Below are positions 47,306 to 57,631 of a stretch of DNA of 64,000 bases, piece after piece. This DNA comes from Klebsiella electrica (lineage in GTDB: Bacteria; Pseudomonadota; Gammaproteobacteria; Enterobacterales; Enterobacteriaceae). The notes beneath the pieces are model-generated. The model had not been told where the DNA came from and made no database searches. It saw only the letters and a list, made by a program, of their open reading frames with translations. Position 1 is the stretch's first letter, and each line of letters starts with the position of its first letter. The stretch is from positions 3,658,001 through 3,722,000 of the forward strand of contig NZ_CP041247.1 of assembly GCF_006711645.1 (NCBI RefSeq), given 5' to 3'. Made by a program: the position numbers and the translations under genes.

Positions 47306-48342
47306 ACCAAACAACAGAACTGGCGCCGGACGGGCAGCCGTGGAATCTAATTACCCTGCGGAATAATGCCGGGATGGTGGTCACGTTGATGGACTGGGGC
47401 GCGACGTTATTGTCCGCCCGGCTCCCGCTGGCCAATGGCGAAATTCGCGAAGCGCTGCTCGGCTGCGCGACGCCGGAAGGCTATACCCGTCAGGCGGCCT
47501 ATCTCGGCGCCTCCGTGGGCCGCTATGCCAACCGTATCGCCAACAGCCGTTTTACCCTGGATGGCCAGACGGTCCAACTGACCCCTTCTAACGAGGCCGG
47601 CCATCAGCTGCACGGCGGGCCAGGCGGGTTCGACAAACGTCGCTGGCAGATAGTCAGCACGGACACGCATCAGGCGCTGTTTGCCCTTATTTCCGCTGAC
47701 GGCGATCAGGGTTTTCCCGGCAATCTGCAAGCCACGGCGCACTACCGTCTTAGCGAAGATAATCGTATCGCCATCGAGTATCGTGCGACGGTTGATCGGC
47801 CCTGTCCGGTCAACCTGACCAACCACGTCTACTTCAACCTCGACGGTGGGCAGACGGACGTGCGCAACCATCAGCTACAAATTTTCGCCGACAGCTACCT
47901 GCCGGTGGAGAGCGACGGTATTCCGGGCGGTGACTTACAGGACGTCGCCCAAACCAGCTTCGATTTTCGCACGCCGAAAACCGTCGCGGCCGACTTCCTT
48001 CGCGATGCCGATCAGCAGAAGGTGAAGGGGTATGATCATGCTTTCCTGCTGCAGGCAAAAGGCGATGCCCGCAAGGCCGCGGCCCACGTCTGGTCTCAGG
48101 ATGGTCAGCTGCAGATGGCGGTGTATACCTCCGCCCCTGCCCTGCAGTTTTATTCGGGTAACTACCTGGGCGGCACGCCATCGCGCACGGAACAGCCGTA
48201 CGCCGACTGGCAAGGTCTGGCGCTGGAGAGTGAATTTCTGCCGGATTCACCAAATCATCCGCACTGGCCTCAGCCCGACTGCATCTTGCGCCCGGGCGAG
48301 GAGTACGTCAGCCTGACGGAATATCAGTTTATTGCCCGATAA
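47299..48342 (+). CDS. galM: Aldose 1-epimerase (mutarotase)
   Basis: 347 residues. Interconverts alpha- and beta-galactose. The start is the GTG at 47299, inside the end of galK; it matches the E. coli N terminus ([14 protein letters not shown]). Catalytic His residues lie in [15 protein letters not shown] (about 95-110) and [10 protein letters not shown], and the catalytic Glu in [14 protein letters not shown] (about 308). Confidence 0.95.
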   Translation: MLNQTTELAPDGQPWNLITLRNNAGMVVTLMDWGATLLSARLPLANGEIREALLGCATPEGYTRQAAYLGASVGRYANRIANSRFTLDGQTVQLTPSNEAGHQLHGGPGGFDKRRWQIVSTDTHQALFALISADGDQGFPGNLQATAHYRLSEDNRIAIEYRATVDRPCPVNLTNHVYFNLDGGQTDVRNHQLQIFADSYLPVESDGIPGGDLQDVAQTSFDFRTPKTVAADFLRDADQQKVKGYDHAFLLQAKGDARKAAAHVWSQDGQLQMAVYTSAPALQFYSGNYLGGTPSRTEQPYADWQGLALESEFLPDSPNHPHWPQPDCILRPGEEYVSLTEYQFIAR

Positions 48343-48349
48343 GCCTCTG

Positions 48350-48374
48350 GCCCTCCTGACGGAGGGCTTTTTTT
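48350..48374 (+). terminator. Terminator of galETKM
   Basis: GCCCTCC-TGAC-GGAGGGC followed by seven Ts. Confidence 0.9.
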
Positions 48375-48503
48375 CATCATTTTGCTGCAAATTACGCCAC
48401 TCGCAGACAAAAATATAACCGCCGATTTACAAGCATCTTACACTGAGCCACGATTTTCGCTATGGTTAGGGATAAGCATTGCCGTGACGCAAATCGCGGC
48501 AAT

Positions 48504-48523
48504 ATAATGAGAATTGTTATCAT
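48504..48523. promoter_or_regulatory. Fur box upstream of gpmA
   Basis: ATAATGAGAATTGTTATCAT, close to the GATAATGATAATCATTATC consensus. E. coli gpmA is Fur-regulated. Confidence 0.75.
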
Positions 48524-48549
48524 TCAAACAAAGCTTGAGGAGTAAGTGT

Positions 48550-49302
48550 ATGGCTGTAACTAAGCTGGTACTGGTCCGTCATGGCGAAAGCCAATGGAAC
48601 AATGAAAACCGTTTCACCGGTTGGTACGACGTTGATCTGTCCGAGAAAGGCGTAGGTGAAGCAAAAGCGGCAGGTAAACTGCTGAAAGACGAAGGCTTCA
48701 GCTTCGATTTTGCTTATACCTCTGTGCTGAAACGTGCCATCCATACTCTGTGGAACGTGCTGGATGAGCTGGATCAGGCCTGGCTGCCGGTTGAGAAATC
48801 CTGGAAACTGAACGAGCGTCACTACGGTGCATTGCAGGGTCTGAACAAAGCGGAAACCGCTGAGAAATACGGTGATGAGCAGGTTAAACAGTGGCGCCGT
48901 GGCTTTGCCATTACTCCGCCGGAGCTGACCAAAGACGACGAGCGCTATCCGGGCCACGATCCGCGTTATGCAAAACTGACCGATCAAGAGCTGCCGGTAA
49001 CCGAAAGCCTGGCGCTGACCATCGAGCGCGTAGTGCCTTACTGGAACGAAACCATTCTGCCGCGCCTGAAAAGCGGTGAGCGCGTGATTATCGCCGCTCA
49101 CGGCAACTCCCTGCGCGCGCTGGTGAAGTACCTGGACAATATGGGCGAAGACGAAATCCTTGAACTGAACATCCCGACCGGCGTACCGCTGGTTTATGAG
49201 TTCGACGAAAACTTCAAACCGATCAAACACTACTATCTGGGCAATGCGGATGAAATCGCCGCAAAAGCCGCCGCGGTAGCAAACCAGGGTAAAGCGAAAT
49301 AA
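48550..49302 (+). CDS. gpmA: 2,3-bisphosphoglycerate-dependent phosphoglycerate mutase
   Basis: 250 residues, E. coli length. Glycolytic interconversion of 3- and 2-phosphoglycerate. Phospho-histidine motif [10 protein letters not shown] (about 8-17), [11 protein letters not shown] (about 91-101) and the second catalytic His in [12 protein letters not shown] (about 181-192). The start at MAVTKLVLV has TGAGGAG upstream. Confidence 0.97.
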   Translation: MAVTKLVLVRHGESQWNNENRFTGWYDVDLSEKGVGEAKAAGKLLKDEGFSFDFAYTSVLKRAIHTLWNVLDELDQAWLPVEKSWKLNERHYGALQGLNKAETAEKYGDEQVKQWRRGFAITPPELTKDDERYPGHDPRYAKLTDQELPVTESLALTIERVVPYWNETILPRLKSGERVIIAAHGNSLRALVKYLDNMGEDEILELNIPTGVPLVYEFDENFKPIKHYYLGNADEIAAKAAAVANQGKAK

Positions 49303-49316
49303 TTTTCGCCAGCCAT

Positions 49317-49348
49317 AAAAAAAGCGTGGACCCGTCCACGCTTTTTTA
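49317..49348. terminator. Bidirectional terminator between gpmA and aroG
   Basis: A-run, GCGTGGAC-CC-GTCCACGC stem, T-run; serves both convergent genes. Confidence 0.9.
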
Positions 49349-49398
49349 TTGGCTCTGAATCCCGGCGACACGATGCGCTGCCGGGCTCAGGCTGCGGA

Positions 49399-50451
49399 TT
49401 AACCGCGACGGGCTTTTACCGCATCTGCCAGCTGACGCAGGATAGTATCGGTATCTTCCCAGCCGATGCAGGCATCGGTGATGCTTTTACCGTAGGCCAG
49501 CGGCGCGCCGCTCTCCAGACTCTGGCTACCTTCCACCAGATGGCTTTCAATCATCACGCCCATAATCGCCTGCTCGCCACCAGCTATCTGCCGGCACACA
49601 TCGGCGCCCACTTCCATCTGTTTTTTGAACTGCTTGCTGGAGTTCGCGTGGCTGAAATCAATCATCAGCTGTACGGGCAGACCCGCTTTTGCCAGACCCA
49701 CTTTCACTTCAGCAACATGCTTCGCACTGTAGTTTGGCTCTTTGCCGCCGCGCAGAATGATATGACAGTCGCTGTTGCCGCTGGTATTCACAATCGCCGA
49801 ATGACCCCATTTGGTCACTGACAGGAAGCAGTGCGGCGCGCCCGCTGCGTTAATCGCGTCGATGGCCACTTTTATTGTCCCGTCGGTGCCGTTTTTAAAA
49901 CCTACCGGACAAGAAAGGCCAGACGAAAGTTCGCGATGCACCTGTGATTCCGTGGTACGCGCGCCAATGGCGCCCCAGCTCATCAGGTCAGCAAGGTACT
50001 GCGGGGTGATCATATCAAGGAATTCACCCGCCGCAGGCAGCCCGCTGTCGTTAATCTCCAGCAGCAGCTTACGCGCGATACGAAGACCGTCGTTGATGTG
50101 GAAGCTGTTATCCATATGCGGATCGTTGATTAACCCCTTCCAGCCAACGGTAGTACGCGGTTTTTCAAAGTAAACGCGCATCACCACTTCCAGCTCGCCC
50201 TTCAGCTCCTCACGAAGCGTCAGCAGGCGTTCAGCATACTCTTTCGCTGCTGCAGGATCGTGGATAGAGCACGGGCCAATCACCACCAGCAGACGATCGT
50301 CATTGCCTTTAAGGATCTGATGGATCGCTTTACGAGCGTGCGCCACGGTGTTAGCAGCATTTTCGGTCGCGGGGAACTTTTCCAGGAGTGCAACGGGAGG
50401 TAATAATTCGTTGATCTCTTTAATACGTAAATCGTCGTTCTGATAATTCAT
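49399..50451 (-). CDS. aroG: 3-deoxy-7-phosphoheptulonate synthase, Phe-sensitive
   Basis: 350 residues, E. coli length. Commits PEP and erythrose 4-phosphate to aromatic synthesis. Conserved VIGPCSIHDP (about 58-67), KPRTTVGWKG (about 97-106), GFKNGTDG and IDFSHANSSK (about 264-273). The start at MNYQNDDLRIKEI follows E. coli AroG. A TyrR box lies about 70 bases upstream. Confidence 0.96.
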   Translation of the reverse strand: MNYQNDDLRIKEINELLPPVALLEKFPATENAANTVAHARKAIHQILKGNDDRLLVVIGPCSIHDPAAAKEYAERLLTLREELKGELEVVMRVYFEKPRTTVGWKGLINDPHMDNSFHINDGLRIARKLLLEINDSGLPAAGEFLDMITPQYLADLMSWGAIGARTTESQVHRELSSGLSCPVGFKNGTDGTIKVAIDAINAAGAPHCFLSVTKWGHSAIVNTSGNSDCHIILRGGKEPNYSAKHVAEVKVGLAKAGLPVQLMIDFSHANSSKQFKKQMEVGADVCRQIAGGEQAIMGVMIESHLVEGSQSLESGAPLAYGKSITDACIGWEDTDTILRQLADAVKARRG

Positions 50452-50521
50452 TTTCTTTCCAGCGTTGCCATACTTAATCAATTGTGTGCAATCCTTTCAA
50501 TCTAACTCGCCGTCAGAAAAG

Positions 50522-50539
50522 TGTAAACAGACTTTTACA
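50522..50539. promoter_or_regulatory. TyrR box of aroG
   Basis: TGTAAA-CAGACT-TTTACA, a perfect inverted TyrR consensus (TGTAAA-N6-TTTACA). Confidence 0.82.
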
Positions 50540-50666
50540 GTCGCAAGGGTAATTGACTGATTAAACAGATAAAAACAATACAAACCACAGGAATAGTGAG
50601 AAACAAAGCCTCACGACCAGTTATAAACACCAGAAAGTTAACATATATAAATATTATATATTGCAT
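50535..50666 (-). CDS. Hypothetical 43-residue hydrophobic ORF in an AT-rich gap
   Basis: Between aroG and zitB, where E. coli has ybgS, there is about 320 bp of AT-rich sequence. A frame beginning MQYIIFIYVNFLVFI encodes a peptide that is hydrophobic over most of its length, like a small membrane protein. The ribosome site is weak and the frame overlaps the TyrR box at its end. It may be chance. No ybgS is visible in the gap. Confidence 0.25.
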   Translation of the reverse strand: MQYIIFIYVNFLVFITGREALFLTIPVVCIVFICLISQLPLRL

Positions 50667-50857
50667 TAATGAGGTATCACTCAATAATGCTCCGGTTATT
50701 GGCATTTTTGGCCTATTGTTGCCGCATCTGCGTATTGTTGAAACAAATGCCGCAGCACCTTGCCCTATCGACATTCGCTGATGGAACAGATGCCCGATTG
50801 TGGTTAATCTGTAAGAAGGTCAGAGACTAATTGCTAAAATAATGACAGGATTCTGTA

Positions 50858-51796
50858 ATGGCTCATGCTCACACTCCGTCAGAAACCCCCGACCGCGGTA
50901 ACGAAAAACGCCTGTTGCAGGCTTTCATCGTCACCGCCGGATTTATGCTGGTTGAAGCCATCGGCGGCGTCGTTTCAGGCTCGCTGGCGCTGCTGGCTGA
51001 TGCCGGTCATATGCTCACCGATTCAGCCGCCCTGTTGTTCGCTCTGCTGGCGGTGCGCTTCGCCAGTCGTCCGCCCAATACACGCCATACCTTCGGCTGG
51101 CTGCGTCTGACCACGCTGGCGGCTTTCGTCAATGCCATTGCGCTGGTTGTGATTACCATTCTTATTTTCTGGGAAGCGATTCAGCGTTTTAACCATCCGC
51201 AGCCCGTCGCCGGTAACACGATGATGGTGATTGCCGTAGCCGGGCTATTGGCAAACATACTGGCATTCTGGATCCTGCATCGCGGCAGCGAAGAGCGAAA
51301 TCTCAACGTTCGCGCAGCGGCATTACACGTGCTGGGTGACTTACTGGGCTCGGTCGGGGCGATTATTGCCGCCATCGTGATTATCACCACTGGCTGGACG
51401 CCAATTGACCCGATTTTATCGGTGCTGGTCTCATGCCTGGTGTTGCGCAGCGCCTGGCGGCTGTTGCAGGAAAGTATCAACGAACTGCTGGAAGGGGCGC
51501 CGCGGTCGTTAGATGTCGAGGGGTTGCAGCGCGATTTGCACCGCTCGGTGGCGGAAGTCCGCGACGTGCACCACGTCCACGTCTGGCTGGTCGGCGAAAA
51601 AACGGTTATGACGCTGCATGTTCAGGTTGTCCCTCCGCACGATCACGACGCTCTGCTGAATCGCATCCAGGCATTTTTGCAGCATAAATATAATATTGAG
51701 CATGTGACCGTGCAGATGGAGTATCAGCCCTGTAGCGGCCCGGAATGCCATCTTAATATGACGCACGCCGGGCACGACCCTCATCACCACCATTAG
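50858..51796 (+). CDS. zitB: Zinc efflux transporter ZitB (CDF family)
   Basis: 312 residues. Cation diffusion facilitator with six membrane helices; zinc-site motif in [15 protein letters not shown] (about 45-59) and [12 protein letters not shown] in helix 5 ([11 protein letters not shown], about 151-161). Both N terminus (MAHAHT) and C terminus ([10 protein letters not shown]) are His-rich. Overlaps the end of convergent pnuC by four bases. Confidence 0.95.
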   Translation: MAHAHTPSETPDRGNEKRLLQAFIVTAGFMLVEAIGGVVSGSLALLADAGHMLTDSAALLFALLAVRFASRPPNTRHTFGWLRLTTLAAFVNAIALVVITILIFWEAIQRFNHPQPVAGNTMMVIAVAGLLANILAFWILHRGSEERNLNVRAAALHVLGDLLGSVGAIIAAIVIITTGWTPIDPILSVLVSCLVLRSAWRLLQESINELLEGAPRSLDVEGLQRDLHRSVAEVRDVHHVHVWLVGEKTVMTLHVQVVPPHDHDALLNRIQAFLQHKYNIEHVTVQMEYQPCSGPECHLNMTHAGHDPHHHH

Positions 51797-52512
51797 CGAG
51801 AAAACGCGTGAGAACCTCGCTCACGCGCGCTGTTGATCCACATCCGACTGCCGTTAAGGGCAATAAAGGTCAAAAGCAGATATTCCAGCGACATCGCGTA
51901 AACCCCCTGAAGGGCAAAAATCACCACGCTGATGATGTTGATGAGCACCCAAAGCAGCCAGTTTTCGACATACTTACGGGTCATCAGAATCATGGCGGCG
52001 ACCGACAGCACCATCATGCAGGAGTCCCAGAACGGGAAGGCATCGGGCTGCAGTTCCGGCATCGTGACCTGCAGTCCCAGACTCTGCATGAGGGCGACCG
52101 CGATGCGCGTCAGGAAAGCGAAGACCGGATTAATGAAGACCGTCATCAGCGCAATTGCCACGATACAAGCGGTCAGCCAGCCCAGCGCCTTCGGCAATGG
52201 CAGCCAGCGAATACGCAGCTCGGCTTCATGGCTGCTGGTTTGCCGGGACCAGGCGTACCAGCCATAAACGTTGGCGGCAAAGAAAAAGACCTGCAACAGC
52301 AGACTGGCATAAAGCTGAATCTGAAAGAAAATAATGGCAAACAAGGTGACGTTGACCAGCCCAAACGCATAGTTGCTGATCTTTTCCAGACTCGCCAGCC
52401 AGATACACAGCAGCCCGGCAAGCGTACCGACCGCCTCGATCCATGATAAGTCGTATCCGCCGGCGCCGATGGGTATATGCACCAGGATATTCTGCGTACT
52501 AAAAAAATCCAT
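51793..52512 (-). CDS. pnuC: Nicotinamide riboside transporter PnuC
   Basis: 239-residue inner-membrane carrier with seven helices; conserved [10 protein letters not shown] (about 81-90) and the C-terminal [20 protein letters not shown]. Lies 36 bases downstream of nadA in the same direction, forming nadA-pnuC. Confidence 0.94.
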   Translation of the reverse strand: MDFFSTQNILVHIPIGAGGYDLSWIEAVGTLAGLLCIWLASLEKISNYAFGLVNVTLFAIIFFQIQLYASLLLQVFFFAANVYGWYAWSRQTSSHEAELRIRWLPLPKALGWLTACIVAIALMTVFINPVFAFLTRIAVALMQSLGLQVTMPELQPDAFPFWDSCMMVLSVAAMILMTRKYVENWLLWVLINIISVVIFALQGVYAMSLEYLLLTFIALNGSRMWINSARERGSHAFSR

Positions 52513-52548
52513 ATTTTCCCCGTCCAGTATTGATTGCGTAATTAATCA

Positions 52549-53592
52549 CTATCCCCGAAGTGTAGCCGCAAAATCCAGCATTCTGTTCAGCGGGACTAAT
52601 GCGCCGGTACGCAGCTGCGCATCGACCTTAATTTCGTGTTCGCGTCCCCCATTTTCCAGCCCTTCGGCAATCGCCTTCAGGCCATTCATCGCCATCCACG
52701 GGCAGTGGGCGCAGCTACGACAGGTTGCCCCCTCTCCCGCGGTCGGCGCTTCCAGCAGCTCTTTTTCCGGTACCGCCTGCTGCATTTTATAGAAGATCCC
52801 GCGATCGGTGGCGACAATGAGCTGGCGCGCCGCAAGCGTTTTGGCAGCGGCAATCAGCTGGCTGGTCGACCCTACCGCATCCGCCATATCCACAATAGAC
52901 TGCGGCGATTCTGGATGTACCAGAATGGCGGCATCAGGATAGAGGGCTTTCATCCGCGTTAACGCCTGGGTTTTAAATTCATCATGGACAATACAGGCCC
53001 CCTGCCAGCACAAAACATCTGCGCCGGTCTGGCGCTGTACGTACCGGCCTAAGTGACGGTCAGGCGCCCAAAGAATTTTTTCCCCGAGGCTGTCGAGATG
53101 CTCAATAAGCTCAACGGCAATACTGGAGGTCACCACCCAATCGGCGCGCGCTTTGACCGCCGCTGAGGTATTAGCATAAACGACGACGGTACGATCCGGG
53201 TGGGCATCGCAGAATGCGTTAAACTCCTCAATCGGGCAGCCCAGATCCAGAGAACACTCGGCATGCAGCGTAGGCATCAGGATGGTCTTCTCCGGGCTGA
53301 GAATTTTTGCCGTTTCCCCCATGAAGCGTACGCCGGCCACCAGCAACGTCGACGCTGAATGACGGGCGCCGAAACGAGCCATTTCGAGAGAGTCAGCGAT
53401 ACAGCCGCCGGTCTCTTCGGCCAGTTGCTGAATTTCCGGGTCGGTATAGTAATGAGCCACCATCACCGCATCGCGCTCGCGCAGCAGACGTTTAATCTTT
53501 TCACGGTGAAAGTGCTTTTCATCGCGACTTAATGGCAACGGTTTAGGCGGGAAAGGGTAAATCGCCGTTTCGGGGTCAAACATTACGCTCAT
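52549..53592 (-). CDS. nadA: Quinolinate synthase
   Basis: 347 residues, E. coli length. 4Fe-4S enzyme that makes quinolinate from iminoaspartate and dihydroxyacetone phosphate. Conserved [14 protein letters not shown] (about 45-58), cluster Cys in [11 protein letters not shown], and C-terminal [13 protein letters not shown] (about 291-303). A NadR-type operator is about 75-90 bases upstream. Confidence 0.96.
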   Translation of the reverse strand: MSVMFDPETAIYPFPPKPLPLSRDEKHFHREKIKRLLRERDAVMVAHYYTDPEIQQLAEETGGCIADSLEMARFGARHSASTLLVAGVRFMGETAKILSPEKTILMPTLHAECSLDLGCPIEEFNAFCDAHPDRTVVVYANTSAAVKARADWVVTSSIAVELIEHLDSLGEKILWAPDRHLGRYVQRQTGADVLCWQGACIVHDEFKTQALTRMKALYPDAAILVHPESPQSIVDMADAVGSTSQLIAAAKTLAARQLIVATDRGIFYKMQQAVPEKELLEAPTAGEGATCRSCAHCPWMAMNGLKAIAEGLENGGREHEIKVDAQLRTGALVPLNRMLDFAATLRG

Positions 53593-53665
53593 CTTGCAGT
53601 CTCGTTTTACTGGCTTAACTCAAATGCCGTTAACATGCCTTCAGATGGCATAGCGGCAGTCATGA

Positions 53666-53683
53666 TGTTTTATATGCTAAACA
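53666..53683. promoter_or_regulatory. NadR operator of nadA
   Basis: On the gene strand TGTTTA-GCATAT-AAAACA, near the TGTTTA-N6-TAAACA NadR consensus. Confidence 0.7.
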
Positions 53684-53780
53684 AGATAGCGGATTGTACA
53701 GAAAATGTCGTGGGGAATTTATTGCCGTCTGATGACAAAAAAGGGGAATTAGCATTTCTGGGGAGAAAACAACAGAGAGC

Positions 53781-53807
53781 AAAAAGGCGCCTTTAGGGCG
53801 CCTTTTT
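53781..53807 (-). terminator. Terminator of the lysine/valine tRNA operon
   Basis: GGCGCC-CTAAA-GGCGCC stem with A- and T-runs, just beyond the last repeat copy. Confidence 0.88.
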
Positions 53808-53811
53808 ACAT

Positions 53812-53906
53812 TGGTGGGTCGTGCAGGATGACTCGCTCTGCTCGCCCTTCGGGCCGTTGCTACGCAACGTTATCCTTCACGTTTAACATCAGCTTTAATG
53901 TTAAAG
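53812..53906 (-). repeat. tRNA-3'-end spacer repeat, copy A
   Basis: Lies after the last tRNA-Lys. In transcript sense it has a GTTAAACGTGAAGGATAACG entry, hairpin CGTTGCGTAGCAACG, hairpin GGCCCGAAGGGC, then GAGTCATCC, and ends with the exact last 18 nucleotides of tRNA-Lys (ATCCTGCACGACCCACCA). Confidence 0.8.
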
Positions 53907-53982
53907 TGGTGGGTCGTGCAGGATTCGAACCTGCGACCAATTGATTAAAAGTCAACTGCTCTACCAACTGAGCTAACGACCC
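53907..53982 (-). tRNA. tRNA-Lys(UUU)
   Basis: 76 nt, anticodon TTT within GACTTTTAATC, T-loop GGTTCGAATCC and encoded CCA. Fourth lysine tRNA and last tRNA of the operon; sequence identical to the other three. Confidence 0.96.
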
Positions 53983-54005
53983 CTCGCGGGACTTCACTTT
54001 TACTA

Positions 54006-54099
54006 TTCAGGTGCGCAGGATGACTCGCTTTCGCTCGCTCCAGGACCGTTGCCACGCAACGTTATCCTTCACGTTTAACATCAAGGTTCAATGCTAAAG
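54006..54099 (-). repeat. tRNA-3'-end spacer repeat, copy B
   Basis: Between lysine tRNAs three and four. Same hairpin core (CGTTGCGTGGCAACG) and GAGTCATCCTGC; the tRNA-like end is eroded to ATCCTGCGCACCTG. Confidence 0.75.
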
Positions 54100-54175
54100 T
54101 GGTGGGTCGTGCAGGATTCGAACCTGCGACCAATTGATTAAAAGTCAACTGCTCTACCAACTGAGCTAACGACCC
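54100..54175 (-). tRNA. tRNA-Lys(UUU)
   Basis: 76 nt, UUU anticodon, encoded CCA. Third lysine tRNA in transcription order. Confidence 0.96.
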
Positions 54176-54220
54176 GCTCGGGTACTACCTGAATTTTTTC
54201 ACTCGTCACCAATGTTAAAT

Positions 54221-54317
54221 TGGTAGGTCGTGCAGGATGACTCGCTTTCGCTTGCCCTTCGGGCCGTTGCTACGCAACGTTATCCTTCACGTTCAACATC
54301 TGAGTTCGATGTTAAAT
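54221..54317 (-). repeat. tRNA-3'-end spacer repeat, copy C
   Basis: Between lysine tRNAs two and three. Core hairpins conserved; the tRNA-like 3' end reads ATCCTGCACGACCTACCA, one base from tRNA-Lys. Confidence 0.78.
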
Positions 54318-54393
54318 TGGTGGGTCGTGCAGGATTCGAACCTGCGACCAATTGATTAAAAGTCAACTGCTCTACCAACTGAGCTAACGACCC
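54318..54393 (-). tRNA. tRNA-Lys(UUU)
   Basis: 76 nt, UUU anticodon, encoded CCA. Only three bases after tRNA-Val, so the two must be cut from a tight dimer. Confidence 0.96.
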
Positions 54394-54396
54394 GAG

Positions 54397-54472
54397 TGGT
54401 GGGTGATGACGGGATCGAACCGCCGACCCCCTCCTTGTAAGGGAGGTGCTCTCCCAGCTGAGCTAATCACCC
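54397..54472 (-). tRNA. tRNA-Val(UAC)
   Basis: 76 nt; anticodon TAC within CCTTACAAGG, T-loop GGTTCGATCCC, encoded CCA. Corresponds to valT in the E. coli lysT-valT-lysW operon. Confidence 0.96.
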
Positions 54473-54512
54473 GATACTGCGCTGGATACAACATCTTACT
54501 AATCAAAGTAAG

Positions 54513-54614
54513 TGGTGGGTCGTTCAGGATGACTCGGCTTCGCCTCGCCCTGTGGGCCGTTGCTAATGCAACGTTATCCTTCACGTTTTACTACCGTTCC
54601 ACCGTGGTAGTGAG
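54513..54614 (-). repeat. tRNA-3'-end spacer repeat, copy D
   Basis: Between the first tRNA-Lys and tRNA-Val. Core hairpin is CGTTGCATTAGCAACG and the tRNA-like end reads ATCCTGAACGACCCACCA (one change). Confidence 0.78.
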
Positions 54615-54690
54615 TGGTGGGTCGTGCAGGATTCGAACCTGCGACCAATTGATTAAAAGTCAACTGCTCTACCAACTGAGCTAACGACCC
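54615..54690 (-). tRNA. tRNA-Lys(UUU)
   Basis: 76 nt, UUU anticodon, encoded CCA. First gene of the operon, matching lysT by position. Confidence 0.96.
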
Positions 54691-54741
54691 ACTTTTTTCA
54701 TCGCTTCAGGCTTGTTTGATATCCCGTGGCAACGGCGGCAT

Positions 54742-54769
54742 ATATTACTGATTTAAGAATTCAGCGCAA
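54742..54769 (-). promoter_or_regulatory. Promoter of the tRNA operon
   Basis: On the gene strand TTGCGC, 16 bases, TAATAT, followed by the GC-rich discriminator GCCGCCG typical of stringently controlled stable-RNA promoters. Confidence 0.6.
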
Positions 54770-54817
54770 CAAGTATTTCGATAAAAAACATCTGACTGCT
54801 TAGGATTCACGCGACAA

Positions 54818-54843
54818 GACCAGAAATAATGCGATTTCTGGTC
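54818..54843 (-). terminator. Hairpin after cpoB
   Basis: Perfect ten-base stem GACCAGAAAT / ATTTCTGGTC, loop six, nine bases beyond the cpoB stop. No long T-run, so possibly Rho-aided or an RNA-stabilising end. Confidence 0.55.
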
Positions 54844-54852
54844 ATGCCATAA

Positions 54853-55641
54853 TCACCCAAGGGCATTAAGACGTTTCTGAGCCTGTTTCGCGCCATCGGT
54901 GCCAGGAAATTTACTGACGACCTGTTGGTAAACAGCCTTCGCCTTCGCGGTATCGCCTTTATCCTGCATAATCACGCCGACCTTAAACATGGCATCAGGC
55001 GCTTTCGGGGATTTAGGGTAATTCTTAACCACGGAAGCGAAATAATAAGCGGCATCATCTTTTTTCCCCTTGTTGTAATTCAACTGACCGAGCCAGTAGT
55101 TGGCATTCGGCTGATAGGTTGAATCCGGGTACTTTTTGACGAAATTCTGAAATGCTGCCTGCGCGTCATCCTGGCGGGACGGATCCTTCACCAGCGCAAT
55201 AGCCGCATTGTAGTCAGTATTGGCATCCCCGCTCGAGGCGGGAGCACCAGAAGAGGCAGCTGGCGCCGCGGTAGCCGCCGCACCCTGATCGCCTGCCGAA
55301 GGCGATGGCTGTGCACCTGCCGCCGCCCCACCGCTGCTCAGACCGTCGATCTGTAACAGAATTTGCTTCTGCCGTTCGACAACCTGATTGAGCTGATACT
55401 GATTTTCCTGAATCTGGCCGCGCAGGGAATCAATATCATTCTGATTATCGGAGAGCTGTTGCTGAAGTTGGGTTAAAAGCTGGCTGTGAGCGTTAGAAAT
55501 ACGCTCGAGTTGAGTGACGCGGTCTTCGACCGAGCCTGAGCCGACACTACTGATTGGCGCCTGAGCAAAAGCGGCCCAGGGGGCCGCTATGCCAACCAGT
55601 AACGACAGACTCAACAGATGATGTCTGAAGTTACTGCTCAT
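54853..55641 (-). CDS. cpoB: Cell division coordinator CpoB (YbgF)
   Basis: 262 residues. Signal peptide (about 1-26, ending AFA), a coiled-coil trimerisation segment (about 38-95, rich in Gln, Asn and Leu), an Ala/Pro/Ser linker (about 108-140) and a TPR domain (about 142-262, DYNAAIALVKDPSRQDDAQAAF). It links Tol-Pal constriction with PBP1B in the periplasm. Nine bases after pal. Confidence 0.95.
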   Translation of the reverse strand: MSSNFRHHLLSLSLLVGIAAPWAAFAQAPISSVGSGSVEDRVTQLERISNAHSQLLTQLQQQLSDNQNDIDSLRGQIQENQYQLNQVVERQKQILLQIDGLSSGGAAAGAQPSPSAGDQGAAATAAPAASSGAPASSGDANTDYNAAIALVKDPSRQDDAQAAFQNFVKKYPDSTYQPNANYWLGQLNYNKGKKDDAAYYFASVVKNYPKSPKAPDAMFKVGVIMQDKGDTAKAKAVYQQVVSKFPGTDGAKQAQKRLNALG

Positions 55642-55650
55642 GCAATTCTC

Positions 55651-56199
<549 letters not shown>

Positions 56200-56209
56200 T
56201 TATTTATTA

Positions 56210-57502
56210 TCACAGATACGGAGACCAGGCAGGGAATTTTACCTGTCCGTCAGTCGCCGGAATACGCGCTTTGAAACGCCCATCTGTAGAAACCAGATTC
56301 AGCACAGATCCCATCCCCTGAGAAGAGCTGTAGATTACCATAGTGCCGTTAGGTGCCAGACTTGGCGTTTCATCCAGGAACGTTGACGACAGAACTTGTA
56401 CGCCACCCGCTACCAGATCTTGTTTGGCAATGTGCTGCTGACCACCGGCCGAGCTGACCATTACCATAAATTTACCGTCGCTGCTGACATCCGCATCCTG
56501 GTTCTGCGAACCTTCCCAGGAGATACGCTGCGGAGTGCCGCCGCCGATGCTGACTTTATACACCTGCGGACGACCGGCCTGGTCAGACGTAAAGGCCAGG
56601 TTCTGACTGTCCGGGAACCAGCTTGGTTCGGTATTGTTGCTGCGACCGTTGGTCACCTGACGAATCTGACCCGAGCCCAGATCCATCACATACAGGTTCA
56701 GGCTACCGGTTTTCGACAATGCGAAGGCCAGTTTGCTGCCGTCCGGCGAGAAGGCAGGAGCGCCGTTATGCTGCGGGAACGAGGCAATCTGACGCACCGC
56801 GCCGTTAGCCAGGGTCTGCACCACCAGCGCTGAACGACCGCTTTCGAAGGTCACGTAAGCCAGTTTAGAACCATCCGGAGACCAGGCCGGAGACATCAGC
56901 GGCTGCGGTGAACGGTGGACGACAAACTGGTTATAGCCATCGTAGTCGGAGACGCGCAGCTCATACGGGAACTGACCGCCGTTAGTCTGGACAACGTAGG
57001 CGATACGGGTACGGAAAGCGCCTTTTATCCCGGTCAGTTTCTCAAACACCGCGTCGCTGGCGGTGTGAGCCGCATAGCGCAGGTACTGTTTAGTGACCTT
57101 ATAAGAGTTCTGCGCCAGAATCGTCCCCGGAGCACCGCCGGTATCCACCAGCTGGTAAGCCACGTTGTACGACCCGTCCGGGTTCCCGGTCACCTGACCG
57201 ACAACCACCGCATCAATACCCAGCGCAGACCATGCCGCCGGCTGAACTTCTTGCGCCGTTCCCGGTTGCTGAGGCAGACGCGAGCGATCCAGTGGGTTGA
57301 ACTTACCGCTGTTACGCAAGTCAGCCGCCACGACACCGCCAATATCTTCAGGCGCGGCACCCGGCCCTGCCCACTGGAACGGCACAACGCCGATCGGGCG
57401 CGCCGAGTCCACCCCCTGGGTGATCTCGATACGTACTTCTGCGTGCAGCACCGCCGCCCACAGCATTAAAAAACCAAATGCTACTCGTAATGCCTGCTTC
57501 AT
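56210..57502 (-). CDS. tolB: Tol-Pal system protein TolB
   Basis: 430 residues. Periplasmic, signal peptide (about 1-21, LHA), an N-terminal TolA-binding domain and a six-bladed beta-propeller (about 165-430) with repeated [17 protein letters not shown]. It binds Pal and TolA. Of two adjacent ATGs the second (57502) fits the GGGAG ribosome site better and matches E. coli. Confidence 0.96.
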   Translation of the reverse strand: MKQALRVAFGFLMLWAAVLHAEVRIEITQGVDSARPIGVVPFQWAGPGAAPEDIGGVVAADLRNSGKFNPLDRSRLPQQPGTAQEVQPAAWSALGIDAVVVGQVTGNPDGSYNVAYQLVDTGGAPGTILAQNSYKVTKQYLRYAAHTASDAVFEKLTGIKGAFRTRIAYVVQTNGGQFPYELRVSDYDGYNQFVVHRSPQPLMSPAWSPDGSKLAYVTFESGRSALVVQTLANGAVRQIASFPQHNGAPAFSPDGSKLAFALSKTGSLNLYVMDLGSGQIRQVTNGRSNNTEPSWFPDSQNLAFTSDQAGRPQVYKVSIGGGTPQRISWEGSQNQDADVSSDGKFMVMVSSAGGQQHIAKQDLVAGGVQVLSSTFLDETPSLAPNGTMVIYSSSQGMGSVLNLVSTDGRFKARIPATDGQVKFPAWSPYL

Positions 57503-57603
57503 CATATCTCCCTTATCCGGGCGGAAAGCCCACGATAATTTAGCAGAATGTTAACAAACTCAAATACACAAAACTACCGAAACCCAGTGACTACCATAGT
57601 TTG

Positions 57604-57628
57604 TTTTCCCCCGTTTGCACGGGGAAAA
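57604..57628. terminator. Stem-loop between tolA and tolB
   Basis: TTTTCCCC / GGGGAAAA arms around CGTTTGCAC; may attenuate tolQRA read-through into tolB-pal-cpoB. Confidence 0.4.
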
Positions 57629-57631
57629 ATA

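Noticed and set aside
53812..53829. tRNA pseudogene or attachment site at the tRNA-Lys 3'-end copies
   Set aside because: The copies occur regularly after each tRNA-Lys as part of a spacer repeat and no integrase or mobile element lies nearby.
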